In this document: positions 1 to 11,149 of the stretch, one piece after another
Numbering within the stretch: position 1 is the first letter of the stretch
How the letters are laid out: each line of letters starts with the position of its first letter
Assembly (NCBI GenBank): GCA_037127255.1
Contig: JBANSL010000012.1
Location: forward strand, 39,919,115 to 39,983,114
Source of the DNA: Persicaria tinctoria
Taxonomy: Eukaryota > Streptophyta > Magnoliopsida > Caryophyllales > Polygonaceae
Length of the DNA stretch: 64,000 nucleotides
Reading direction: 5' to 3'
Translations under genes and position numbers: made by a program
Notes under the pieces: model-generated
Told to the model about the DNA's origin: nothing
The model's database searches: none
The model's input: only the letters and a program-made list of their open reading frames with translations

Positions 1-480
1 CGGCTTCCTCCTCCTTCCTCGGTCTTTCGGCGCCTGCATCCATGTGCGGCATACTCCTGTGGATTTCCTTTCGATTTCGTCGACCTTGTGGCTGTAGATC
101 CAGCCTGTTACTGTGAGTTTTTTATTTTTCAGTGCTCAGATTTTATTTTCAATTGGAAGCAAGACGAGGAACACTTATTTCCGACAATTCATGAATGGAT
201 AAAGACCTCCTACTCATTCTGATTGCCTCCATGAAAATTCATGAAAATTGACTGTAACAAAGCTCGTTGAAGATCTATCTACTGGAGTTGGTTACAGATT
301 TTACTGGCTACTATTGATTGATAGGGTCACCAAAAAAGATCAGTGATATTCCTAAATGTATATTCATTGGATTGGAATGACATGACCTTGATTAAACTTT
401 TTTTTACGGTGATATTATGTTTGATTACACTAGATTTTTCATGAAATTATATTTTTATTTTTGTTGTATTGTGTTTGATC
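1..480. other. No recognisable gene
   Basis: Short GC-richer start (about 1-115) grading into AT-rich sequence with T-runs. No long reading frame, splice-bounded exon or repeat family was recognised. It may be the edge of a feature outside the window. Confidence 0.4.
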
Positions 481-534
481 ACACTTTTTTTTTTAATTTT
501 TTATGAAATTACATGTGTCAATAAGAGTGTCCCC

Positions 535-1440
535 TCTAATAAGGGTGGTGACATCAGTGATAATGGTGGTTACAGTGATTCCGTAAAAAAAAAACTCGAA
601 CAACAAATCTGTCACCAAAAAAAGTTGCTACTGTATGTGTCACCACCGACAGTGTCACTGCAGTCATCTCATAAAAAAACAAAGGTGTCACCACAATGAT
701 AAGGGTGGTGATAGTGGTGACAGCGATAGGGGCGGTGACATCGATAGGGATGGTGACAACGATAGGGGTGGTCACATCGATATGAGTGGTGACAGTGATA
801 GGGGTGGCGGTGACAACGATAGGAGTGGTGTTGACACCGATAGGAGTGATGACAGCGATAGGGCGGTGACAACGATAGAGGTGGTAACAGCGATATGGTT
901 GGTGGTTACAACGATATGGTTGGTGGTGATAGCGATATGGTTGGTGGTGACAGTGATAGGGGTGGTGGTGACAACGATAGAAGTGGTGGTGACAGCGATA
1001 GGAGTGGTGGTGACAGCGATAGAAGTGGTGACAACGATAGGGCGGTGACAGCGATAGAGGTGGTGACAGCGATAGAGATGGTGACAGCGATAGGGGTGGT
1101 GGTGACATTGATAGGGGTGGTGGTGACAGTGATAGGGGTGGTGGTGACAGCTATAGAAGTGGTGGTGACAACGATAGGAGTGGTGACAGCGATAGGGCGG
1201 TGACAACGATAGAGGTGGTGACAGCAATAAGGGTGGTGACAACAATATTGGTGGTGATGACAGTGATAGGGGTGGTGGTGACAGTGATAGGGGTGGTGGT
1301 GACAGCGATAGGGGTGGTGACAGCGATACGGCGGTGACAGCGATAGAGGTGGTGACAACAATAAGGGTGGTGACAACGATATGGTTGGTGGTGACAGTGA
1401 TAAGGGTGGTGGTGACAGTGATGGGCCGGTGACACTAATC
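535..1440. repeat. Minisatellite, 17/18/21-bp units (GGTGGTGACAGCGATAGG-like)
   Basis: Dozens of head-to-tail units built on GGTGGTGACAGCGATAGG, with unit lengths of 17, 18 and 21 bp that differ by extra GGT triplets. Variation is concentrated at AGC/AAC/AGT before GATA. The flanks (about 540-690 and 1430-1560) repeat GGTGACAC or its complement GTGTCACC next to A-runs, so the array looks grown out of a flanking motif. Several overlapping long reading frames exist on both strands, but they only reflect the repeat lacking stops in those frames. I do not call them genes. Confidence 0.9.
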
Positions 1441-1794
1441 TCGTAAAAAAAATTATCACCAAAAAATTTGTCTATCATCATACATGTGTCACCAAAGTCA
1501 TTGACCGGTGGTGGTGACACTAATCTCGTAAAAAAAACTAATAAAAAAAAACTGTCACCAATTTTTTTTTGTCATCAAATTTGTGTCTCCAAATTCATTG
1601 ACTTTGACCGGTCAATGGTCAAAATTAATGGGAATGAGGGGGAAAAGTGTCATAGGACATTTTGCAAAAGGGAATATCAAAGTGGACATTTTACAAAATG
1701 CCTTGTTAAAAATGGATACTTAGCTAAAAAATCCAAACAACTAGGCCATTTCTTACCTTGTGATCCATACTTAACCTATATAATACACCCTCCT

Positions 1795-1905
1795 TTCGTG
1801 TCTGGGTAGTACCCATAGGTCGCCGGTTCGAACTCCGGAATGACAACTCTTTATTTACAAATTCAAGGTGGAGGAGTTGCGCTGACGGAATTGCTTTTTT
1901 AACAC
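1795..1905 (+). mobile_element. tRNA-derived SINE-like fragment
   Basis: Contains GGTTCGAACTCC (about 1824-1835), a good match to the RNA polymerase III B-box, in a tRNA-like context but without a foldable tRNA. This pattern is typical of plant tRNA-derived SINEs. No clear A-box, poly-A tail or target duplication was identified, so family and ends are uncertain. Confidence 0.35.
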
Positions 1906-1919
1906 AACAACCCAATTTT

Positions 1920-2880
1920 GAGTTTTTTATTTTAATTTTTTTTTAACTACATACCACTTAAATGTTTTATAGTGCTACATGATAAATGAGTAAATTATAC
2001 AAAACAACAAATAATGGCAATTTTAACAAACTTTAAAAATTGAAAAACAGTATACATAATTACCTAATGACAATGTAGTTGGTTGTTTTCAAAGAGTCAT
2101 TAATAACATTTTTAATGTTCTAAAAACATTACATAATAGATATATAATATAAAATTTATTTTAACCAAAGTATTTTAGGATATTTTATAAAATATATATG
2201 AATGAATGGTAATTTAAAATATGTACTTAATTTATGGATTTGAAAATAAATTAAGTACATATTTTTCAATAATTTACTCATTCTGTATGTACTTAATTTT
2301 TTTTTTAGTTTTAGGTGATTTTTTATAATTTACCCATTCTTCATGTAAATAATTTAGTCTCTTTTAATATTAAAAGGGTTGTTGATGGTTTTTTAAAAGT
2401 AAAAAACCAAAATTGAGTGATTATGTGAAGTAATTATAATATATTTTTTATTTTATATAATTTTTAATAATTTTGGTTATATATCACATGAAATTTAAGG
2501 AAATCTTGTGGTTATCATGTGAAATTCTTGAAAAGTTTAGGCACCATGTGAAAAAGCCAAACTCTATGGTTATCATGTGAAATTTTCCTTATTTTTATTA
2601 TTCTTGCAAAATTTCTAACATTTAATTTTGTTTCCTTTTAAAAATAATTTCATACTCCATAGTATTTTAGGTATCACCTTTAAAGATGGTCTTATTTTAG
2701 GTATCACTATTAAAGATGGTGTTATACATATATACATATAGATAGTGCAGTAATGCGAATAATTGAAAGCTCTCGGGATTATATTTATAGAGACATTCTT
2801 CCTTTACGTCAACAACATTGAAATGTTTTTCTTTCTGTCATTTGCTTCAGTTACTTGTTTCTATTATTTTCTTTCAGTTA
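1920..2880. other. AT-rich intergenic DNA, no gene seen
   Basis: Very AT-rich with many short homopolymers. A short phrase around CATGTGAAA recurs (about 2485-2585). No coding exon, RNA gene or clear transposon end was recognised. Confidence 0.5.
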
Positions 2881-2884
2881 TACA

Positions 2885-2983
2885 TGATGGTTAGTCCATC
2901 TACCGGCTTGTCCGGTCTCTCGGTTTTTCTAGGCTTGTGTAGATAACCGAATTCTTATGTTGGTTCAAAAAAAAAAAAAAAAA
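2885..2983 (+). mobile_element. Retroposon 3' tail with poly-A
   Basis: A pyrimidine-rich segment ends in an uninterrupted A-run of about 17 (2967-2983), as left by a LINE- or SINE-type retroposition on the + strand. No reverse transcriptase fragment lies upstream, so the class is undetermined. Confidence 0.35.
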
Positions 2984-2984
2984 A

Positions 2985-5275
2985 TTGACATGTCCTAATT
3001 AAAAGCCACATATTTAGTGTATGTTATTGGGCCATACTCCATGTGGATAATTTTGTATCTAATCAGCATAAATCACAACAGAAGCCCTATCTCTAGAGAA
3101 AATACATATTAAACTAATCTTCATCTAACTAGTCTTCACATTGCCCATATACACGCGCATTAAATGTGGGATTCATCTTCTATTACTGAATCCAAGTAAT
3201 CTTTATTTGATGAATTATAGTGCATAATCTTTTTAGGTAACATCAAAATAGGTAGCATTGACTAGAATAACCATCCTTGAAACAAACTCCGACTATAGAA
3301 AACCAGACGAAATGGAAGTGAAATTGAAAGCAAAAGTATATAGAAAAGTAAAGAAACACGAGGAGACGATGAAATTTGAATCTTGAATCTTGATGAAGAG
3401 CAAACCAAATTAGAAACTAAGTCCTAAGAATAAGAATTTTCAAGTAAACAATATATGTACAAAGAGAGTACCTTGATTTGGGTGTGGGGAAGCGAAATGC
3501 AATGGTAGAGTGATTTTGCCCAAGTGATAGAAGAAAATAATCTCCCATGGAATTCAGAGCACATAGATCGAGATGATTTATATAATAATTGAGAAATGCA
3601 GGCCGGTATTCCTTTTTGCAGGTACGTGTTTCTGTGTATGTCTAGATGAGAGAGAGTATTCTTCCTATTGCCACCTGGCTGCCAATAAGGAGAGAGAGTG
3701 CCTCTCACGCTCACGCTACTTCGGTTTAAATCTTCTGCTGCTAATCCTATTTTTTCCTCTATTGCCCTCTCATCAGTTCTATTTTTAAAAAAATTCTTTT
3801 AATTTCTTTTATTTCCTTTTTTATTTTATTTTTCATTTGGGAGTGATGAGGGGAGGTGTTGGGGCATATGAGGGAGACAAATTTGAGAATAGAGGGTTTG
3901 TAGGCCGCACTTTCCATACTCTATCTTCATTAGTTAAAGAGAGTATCTATTGGCAAGATACAATTCGTCTATTAAAAAGATAGATTGTAAAGAATTGCAT
4001 ACCGATCTTTTTCATTTTTGAAAAATAATTATGATTTGACCCAAGATAAAAGAAATCGAACTTGTATCGAAATCTCAAAAATTTGAAAATCCTATAAAAA
4101 AAATGTGTCTATTGCAAGAAGACAAATGTGGTTGAGGATACAATACACTTCATTTTTGGAATCAACGACATTTTTACATCTATGTGGGAGAGATTTGAAA
4201 CTTAAGGAATTGTGAACAATGAAAGTTTAGAATTGGGGAAGGAGTAGATGGGACGAAAAGGCAGCAACTATTCAATTGCTTGCACAAGAAATTGTGAAAT
4301 TACAGGCAAGAAACCATCAACAAATAAATTTAAATTTTTGATGAACTTTGTTACTAAAATTTTAGTAACACTTTTGTTCATGCAATAGAGACAAAACTCG
4401 GCAAATCTCGATGAGCAATAGGCCCTAACTCGAGAATTTCACCGAGGTAATGTTGTTGCCTCGTCAATATTTACTCAGCCTCTCTTCTTACCTCAACCCA
4501 TATCATCGAGTGGACAAAGAGGTTTGAATTGATTGTTAATGCAACTAAATCCAATATTTTTAACCAGAATTCACCTCTTATTTACTTCAATGAACACCCC
4601 CCCCCTTCCCCACACACATATGTTCTCCTCGTTGATTGCTTCATTTTGATATATTATACACCTTAATTCGACATAAAAGTAAAAAGTTATAAGCATTTTA
4701 AAATTAGACGAACAATAATTGCTTTAATCGCATATCAATAATTCAATAAACTAAAACACCTATATATTTTACTTATCTTGACATTCTCTTACTATAATTC
4801 GGTTTAAGACCTTCGCAAATTAAGGTTATACTACTTACATTTTTTTGTGAATATATAATACGATTATTTCGAAGTTCAATGTTTGTTATATTGTTTTCAC
4901 TATTCTTATTTTGTTATCTTTATTCCTTCCATTATTTCATTTGTTTATTCATTTTTCCTTCTTTTAACAGAAAAGCAGTCTTGTCTTAGTATTCTAAAAT
5001 AGAAAAATAATATTATCGTAGTATTCTAATGGAAAATCAATATTTTCCTCCACATGTAATATATTGACTCATTAAACTTCACATGTTTTATTATAAAGTA
5101 GCCGATGAAAGGGTTTCCCAACCAAATAAATTTATATCCAAGACCACGTTATAGTATAAGGAGTCAGAATCATCCACGGGAGAGAGTCGACGTTTCTTGT
5201 TTAGTTTCTTTTTTCGGGCAAAGAGTAGCAAGAAGAGATGGGAGAGAAGGGGAAAACAATTAGTTTGGGGGTTTG
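2985..5275. other. Intergenic DNA, no gene seen
   Basis: AT-rich sequence with scattered short reading frames lacking recognisable domains or plausible splice structure. A C-run lies near 4598. Nothing else could be assigned. Confidence 0.45.
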
Positions 5276-5279
5276 GAAT

Positions 5280-6625
5280 CGCAAATCTCGAAGATAATAT
5301 TAATAAAAGGAAAGTTTCCAAGGCAATGGTTCACCACAACAACAAACACATGTGCAAATCACTGAATCACATAAAATATCACGCTTTTATCATCAAACAA
5401 TTGATTTTCATTAATCATTAAGTAAATCAATCAACTCGAGTATAATTAACCTACTTGTTTCTACTTTTTCTTAATATGGTTCATGTAACTCGCGTTAGAA
5501 AACCTTAATTACTATCCAAGTTCACAATTCCCTTTTGCAAGTAAATTGCAACGAAGAATTCCTAAGACTTTCGTCAAAGGATAAGCACATAGGTAGAAGA
5601 AGATAAAAACATCACATAATCATAAATTCATCCATTCACACACATGCCTATTGTTGGGCTCACCTCAACCCTAGAGGAAAAGAGAACTACTCACACATGA
5701 AGAAAAGAAACAAAGACTTGATGGGAGAAGAGCAAACTAAATTGAAACTGAAAATAAAACTAAACAAAACCTAAAAAATAGCATCATAACGTCTCGTCAC
5801 ATGTCTCCCAAGAGACCCCAAACTTTCACCCAAACTAGGGCAAAACTAGGGCACCTAAAGCTGACCCCAAGGGGTCTTACTTATAGTAGAAACCCTAAAT
5901 CTATCTTAGGAACATAATATCTAAAAAGATTTATCTAAGTCTATCTAATTTCGGGATAAAATTATATTAAAAACACATCCCCAAATAGCCCAAAATCTGA
6001 TGCGCAAAACCTATATCGGTACCAAGGTATTGACAGGGGGTGTCGACATGAACGATGATTAATTCAACATCTCAGACTCTTCAAACAGGTGTGTCAATAT
6101 CGACACTAGGGGTATCGATATCGACATGCAATTTGCACTTATAGTAGGTTTTCAGCTTCAATCCGCTAACAATGGGTATTGATATCAACAGGTGGGTATC
6201 GATACCGACACAACTTTTCCAGCTCCGTCTTGAAACGCACATTCCCGAGTCCTCGTTCGTCTGATTGACACATATAAATAAGCGCGGGAAAGCTCTTGTT
6301 GAGGACTACAAGTATCATGAAGGCATTAGAACTTGATTCGAAGTGATGAATGGCGAAAATAGGGATTTGCTCCATGCTTCTCCCCTTTTGATCTTCTTTA
6401 GCTTCTCCAATGCCTTCATGGTTTTTTGTTAAGCTCCAAAGTGCGTCCAAACTCCTCCAGATCAGCTCCAAAATCTATAAAATACCATCAAAGCTTGTGT
6501 AGGTATTCATATCTCGAATAGTACGAAAATCAACATAAACAACACACTTTCCCAACACAAAAGCTAATAAAAAGACTCAAACCGACTTGACATATGAAAC
6601 AAAACAAGACTAAATACGGACATCA
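5280..6625 (-). mobile_element. Diverged long LTR (gypsy-type, same family as 23981-25952)
   Basis: Shares order and motifs with the solo LTR at 23981-25952. Both have a GGGCTC-rich block with CAACCCTAGA (5655 here, 24750 there), a block reading CGCACATTCCCGAGTCCTCG (6236 here; a close variant at 25628 there), GAAAGCTCTT nearby, and the same terminal GGACATCA (ends 6625 here, 25952 there). The left end is not resolved and no target duplication was found. It carries several palindromic CGATATCGA-type motifs at 6050-6210. LTR identity is inferred from the better-bounded copy. Confidence 0.55.
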
Positions 6626-6639
6626 GTAGCATAATTATT

Positions 6640-6757
6640 GCTGTAATAAAAATATTGTTTTTCTAAGTAAACGAATAAAGCGATATCATTTTAGTTTAAA
6701 ATGACGCCACACATGATTCCGCCCCTCCCTTGAAAAAATCCTGGCTCTGTCATTGGC
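6640..6757. mobile_element. Relic end of a hAT-type element
   Basis: Ends in CCTGGCTCTGTCATTGGC, resembling the terminal repeat (TGGCGGAGCCAGG-type) of plant hAT transposons. A matching opposite-sense end (GGTGGCGGAGCCAG) occurs at about 7817-7830, outside any single clear element. Only relic status can be supported. Confidence 0.35.
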
Positions 6758-6899
6758 TGGACTCTTAACTATCGTGTCATGAACAAGAAGCTTGGTTATT
6801 TAATTAACACAAAAACCAAAATAAAAAAGAAAAAGGGCTTAATAATGTACAATATGTACGACTCAATTCTCAGTTCTCACCAATCCATATATATACAAT

Positions 6900-7439
6900 C
6901 AGTGTTCTAAAAATTGTGCCAAGGCGGGTAGACACTTAGGAATTTTTATGCCTATGCGGGTCTCTAGGCGGAAATTCGTGTAGGCACCCACCTAGACCCT
7001 GCGTAGGAGCCGCCTAGACCCGTTTAGGTGCTGCCTAGGCCTGTTTAGCCCAATGATTATTCAACCTTAGTGCTTAGACATGTGATTAGTCGACTTATGA
7101 TTTTTTTTATCCCCCAAGTTGAGATGCATTAATTTGCTTTCGAGTTGAACCTATAGTTTTAGATTTTAGGAGATTTAGAGTCGCCATTCGGACGCATATT
7201 TTTGTTTTTATTTACTTTAGTGTTAGTTAAGCACTGTGAATTTGGGTTTGTAAGTGATATTATGGATTATTATATCATATGAATTATTCATATGTGTTAA
7301 ATGTTAAAATATTAGAAAATAATCAATTTTTTTCTAAGTCAGTCTAGGCACCACCTAGGCACCTACCTAGCATCCTAGATTCCTAGGCGTTAGGCAGCCA
7401 CCCACCGTCTGCAGCCGCCTATCACCTTTTAGAACATTG
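6900..7439. mobile_element. Non-autonomous hAT element, 540 bp
   Basis: Starts CAGTGTTCTAAAA and ends TTTTAGAACATTG, an inverted pair with one mismatch. It is flanked by TATACAAT (6892-6899) and TATACAAC (7440-7447), a 7/8 match to an 8-bp target duplication. The inside is rich in CCTAGGC and GCCTAGG motifs in both orientations and has no open frame. An 8-bp duplication with CA..TG-type short inverted ends fits the hAT superfamily. Confidence 0.8.
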
Positions 7440-7447
7440 TATACAAC

Positions 7448-8058
7448 ACAAGAAAACTACCAACTCTCAACAAACTTAGTTGATCGACGATGAACCACAA
7501 CCAATATAATTTAGAAAAGTTTTTTCTACAACTTTTGAGGAGTTATTTGAAAGATATATAACACAAATCAAATCTACAGACACAAGGACAGAAAACACAA
7601 CTGAATTCACAAAGGTGTAGGCGAAGTTTAACGCTGCACAAAAGCATAATATCATATGTCCGAGAGGAGTTATCCCAACCCAATGCATAATGACCACAAC
7701 GTGCTAGGCTCAAACCCTAGACCTGAATGTGACATCTACAAACACTATAATTAGCAAGCGCCATTGTGATCTTTAAAGGACCACGAACTTATTCTTCGAA
7801 GCTGGTACTTTGGCTCTGGTGGCGGAGCCAGAAATTTTTTGGAGGATGGCACAATTATACATATACGATATCATTTTGGATTAAATCGACATAAAGAATT
7901 CTATATAATACAACAATAATGATGTTATTTTAGGATAAAATGTCATCGATTTATGATAAAAACACATTATTTTTTTCTGTTTAAAAAAAGAAATATCAAC
8001 AAATAAATAAAATATCGATGGAAAAAATAACTAAATAACGATAGGAAACGCAATATAA
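7448..8058. other. Intergenic DNA with a hAT-like end
   Basis: No gene. At 7817-7840 the sequence GGTGGCGGAGCCAGAAATTT resembles the left end of a hAT element. The matching right end was not located nearby. Confidence 0.35.
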
Positions 8059-8066
8059 TAAACATT

Positions 8067-9067
8067 GGGGTATATTACACATAACCACCCATAAATTATA
8101 GTACTTTTCACATAACCACCCATAAAAAATTAAATTACAGTAAACCACCCATAAATTAGTTATCTTTTCATAAGACCACCCACCAATTAAACCTCTATTT
8201 GTTTTGTTTAAAAAGATTAAAATACCCTCAATTCAAGCTTATTTGTATTTAATGCAATGATTTGTTTTTATAAGACTTATCATTTGTTAAATAATCCGAT
8301 TATCCTTTTAAAAAGGGATAAGTTATAATAAAATTATTCATGTTCGACTAATTTGTCAAATGATATGTATAAGCTTAGCTTATTTTTTTTTAAATGATAT
8401 GGTTTGAAATTTAAGATATGAGCTAATTTACCTTTCTTTTAAAGCAACAATTTTGTTTCATTTTAGAGCTTATCCCTATCTTATTCAACATTTGAAGGAG
8501 AGGAGATTGTTAGGAGCTATTGCAAGTCTCGACTCTTCACATTTTTAGATATATGTTGGTTAGAGTATTTACGGTGGGTTTGAATTACATTCAATTTTAA
8601 TTATAATTCAATTATTTACTTCGGTTTATGTGAGCAGTTGGTTGTATAACTAAAAATCTCATAAAAATGAGGTAAAATAGTAATTTAAACAAATAATCAC
8701 ATGCATCAGGATAAAAATATTACATTATATATAATTAATAAATTATGGAATCCAAACACACCCTTAATTTATCTTAAATTTTTTGTTTACCAAAGACGAC
8801 CTTGTCTATTTTACATTATAAACATAATACAATTGGAATCCAAACACGTACTTATATACATGCAATAGCTTTCCTTTACAAAGTACAAACAAATAAGCTT
8901 GAATTAGAGGTATTTTAGTCATTTTAAACAAAACAAATAGAGGTTTAATGTGTGGGTGGTCATATGAAAACAAATCAAATTTATGGGTGGTTTACTGTAA
9001 TTTAAGTTTTTATGGGTGGTTATGTGAAAAGTAACATAATTTACGGATGGTTATGTGTAATTTACCC
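8067..9067. mobile_element. Long-TIR DNA transposon, about 1.0 kb, non-autonomous
   Basis: The first and last roughly 180 bp (8067-8246 and 8889-9067) are inverted copies of each other, rich in CATAACCACCCATAA. An 8-bp duplication TAAACATT flanks the element (8059-8066 and 9068-9075). The inside is AT-rich and non-coding. Long TIRs suggest Mutator-like, but the readable duplication is 8 bp rather than 9, which would fit hAT. The superfamily is left open. Confidence 0.85.
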
Positions 9068-9435
9068 TAAACATTAAGTCGATATTAGGGTTGTTACATG
9101 AGCCGAGTAGTTCGAGGTTGGCTCGAGTTTTGCTCAATAAAAGCTCAGCTCGAACTTTTATTACTAAATGAGCTGAACATGAGCACATTTTTAATTCTGT
9201 AACCCAATTATTAAACATCCAATTTTGGCTTGAATTTGACAAAACTGCTGGCCAAAAGATCTTAGCTAAATCAAGTAATTAGAACATGCTGAACAGCTAA
9301 ATCAACTAGTTGAAACTTGTTGAAAAAATTGATGGCTCGAATTATCAACTAAAGGAAGCCTAATGAGAATTCCATAAGATCTTAGCTAAATCAAGTAGGC
9401 TCTTTATTATGCATGCATAAAATCTAGAAACTGAC

Positions 9436-10421
9436 TAGGGATGACAATGGGGCGGGTTTGGGGCGGAGTACCCTCCCCCTCCCCATATTCGTTTATTAAC
9501 ACAATTACTGCCCCCGTCCCTGTCCTCAGTGGGTCTCCATCCCCTTAGGGGAATCCCCGCTTCTGTTTATTATTCTATTTACTTTTTTTTTTCTGTTCAC
9601 ATTAACTTATCCAAAAATAAATTGATATAATTAAACTACGGGGTATTTAATGAAAATCAAAACAACTAACAATAAAATATTATAAAATCATCTAGAACCA
9701 AACTAGCTAGTTGAAGAAAGTACCAAATTTTAAACGGAACAAAATAATTTGTAACGAAGTCTGAGAACAACTAGAATAACATTGATTTATGTTGTTAATC
9801 TGGTGATCGAATGGTGTCTTCACAATTTTATTTTGGATGGGCAAAATCTAAAAAGAACAAAAAAATTTATGAATTAAAACTCGATAATTGCTACATACTA
9901 ATATATATGTACGTATAAATATAGGATTGCAAACCTGTTATATTTCAATAAAAACACCAAACTTTTGGTTAAGCTAATTTTCCAAAATATCACTAGCAAG
10001 TAGCATCTCAATCAAACACATTTTTTTTTGTCCGTACAACTTACTAAACATAAATTTTAACAAAAAAAGAATGATCAAATAAAAAATACAAGTAATCAAG
10101 CTCTAGAAATAATTCATACAAGAGAAGACATCACTCGTCGTCGATATCCTTCTCTTCCATATCATTTGTTAAATCATGGTAAAAAGAACTAACTGATTGA
10201 TCTAAACAAAGAAATATACAAGTGATCATTTTGGTTCCGTATATAAAGATGACCCCTAGCGGAGACGGGGCAGAGATGGGGATGGAGACGTATATCGCCG
10301 CCCCTGTCCCCATCCTCACACAGGGATACTTATTTCACCCCATCCTCATCCCCGTTCCCGTTTAAAATACCCATCCTCGCCGCGCAGGAAACGGGGAATC
10401 CCCGTCCCGTTGACATCCCTA
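9436..10421. mobile_element. Non-autonomous hAT element, 986 bp
   Basis: Ends TAGGGATGACAATGGGGCGG and (complement of right end) TAGGGATGTCAACGGGACGG form about 20-bp inverted repeats. Flanks are AAACTGAC (9428-9435) and AAACAGAC (10422-10429), a 7/8-bp target duplication. Subterminal GGGGATCCCC-like palindromes lie on both sides, with an AT-rich core lacking a transposase frame. This matches the common plant hAT MITE type beginning TAGGGATG. Confidence 0.85.
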
Positions 10422-10749
10422 AAACAGACTGAAAAAGAGTGTTGTAATTGTAATAGTTGGAATCTGCGGAGCAGTTGAAGGCATGTCTCAACATCGGTGC
10501 GTTTCAACTACAAAATCTAAGGATTTCATTTAGGTGCTATGGGTTTTACATTCTTTACTAACATAAACACAAATATCAATTAAGCTTCAAAACAATCATG
10601 TGTATAAAAGACTTTGTTAAATAAATCTGTTTTATCCAGACCATAAGAATAAAAAAATCTATCTATCTATTATTATCTTATACAATACTAAAACATAAGT
10701 TAAATTGACACATATCTAGAAGAGAGTAGAGATGAGAATCAAAAGCAGA

Positions 10750-10750
10750 T

Positions 10751-10786
<36 letters not shown>
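10750..10786. repeat. (TG)n(AG)n microsatellite
   Basis: A run of TG followed directly by AG dinucleotides, 37 bp. Confidence 0.95.
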
Positions 10787-11149
10787 CGCTAAGTATGAAC
10801 GATTGGACTTGATAAGAGAATATGAGAATGAGCTCGAGTTCGTGATGAGCTCGACAACAAGCTTGAACTCGGCTCGTTTTTCAATTCAAATAAGCTAGAG
10901 TCGAGCTTTTATCGAGCCAAGACCAAGCCAAGCTCGAGCTACTCGGCTTGAATATCAATCATATATAGAAGATGATAATCTATGTGTCATCATTGAGGTC
11001 CTTGGATGTTGAGGAGTGTCCTTGGAGGATCTAGGTGATATGCTCCAACATTTGTGCTCATTTGTAGATATTCATGGAGCTCTAAATTTGCTAAATTTTT
11101 AAATAACTCAACCAAGTTACGAATAAGATTGTCTCACTTTTCCATCTCT

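Larger units (their letters stand above)
9086..10961. mobile_element. hAT-like element (GAGCCGAG ends) hosting a nested insertion
   Basis: The left end TAGGGTTGTTACATGAGCCG and the complement of the right end (about 10935-10961) share GCCGAGTAG(C/T)TCGAG and dense GCTCGAG motifs, as in hAT elements with GAGCTCGGCTC subterminal repeats. The two ends are separated by the 986-bp element at 9436-10421. The right terminus is degraded and no target duplication could be confirmed. Confidence 0.45.

Noticed and set aside
554..1520. Long overlapping open frames on both strands (up to 204 codons)
   Set aside because: They lie wholly in the GGTGACA minisatellite; the repeat lacks stops in several frames. 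The translated products are repetitive on both strands and have no gene context.
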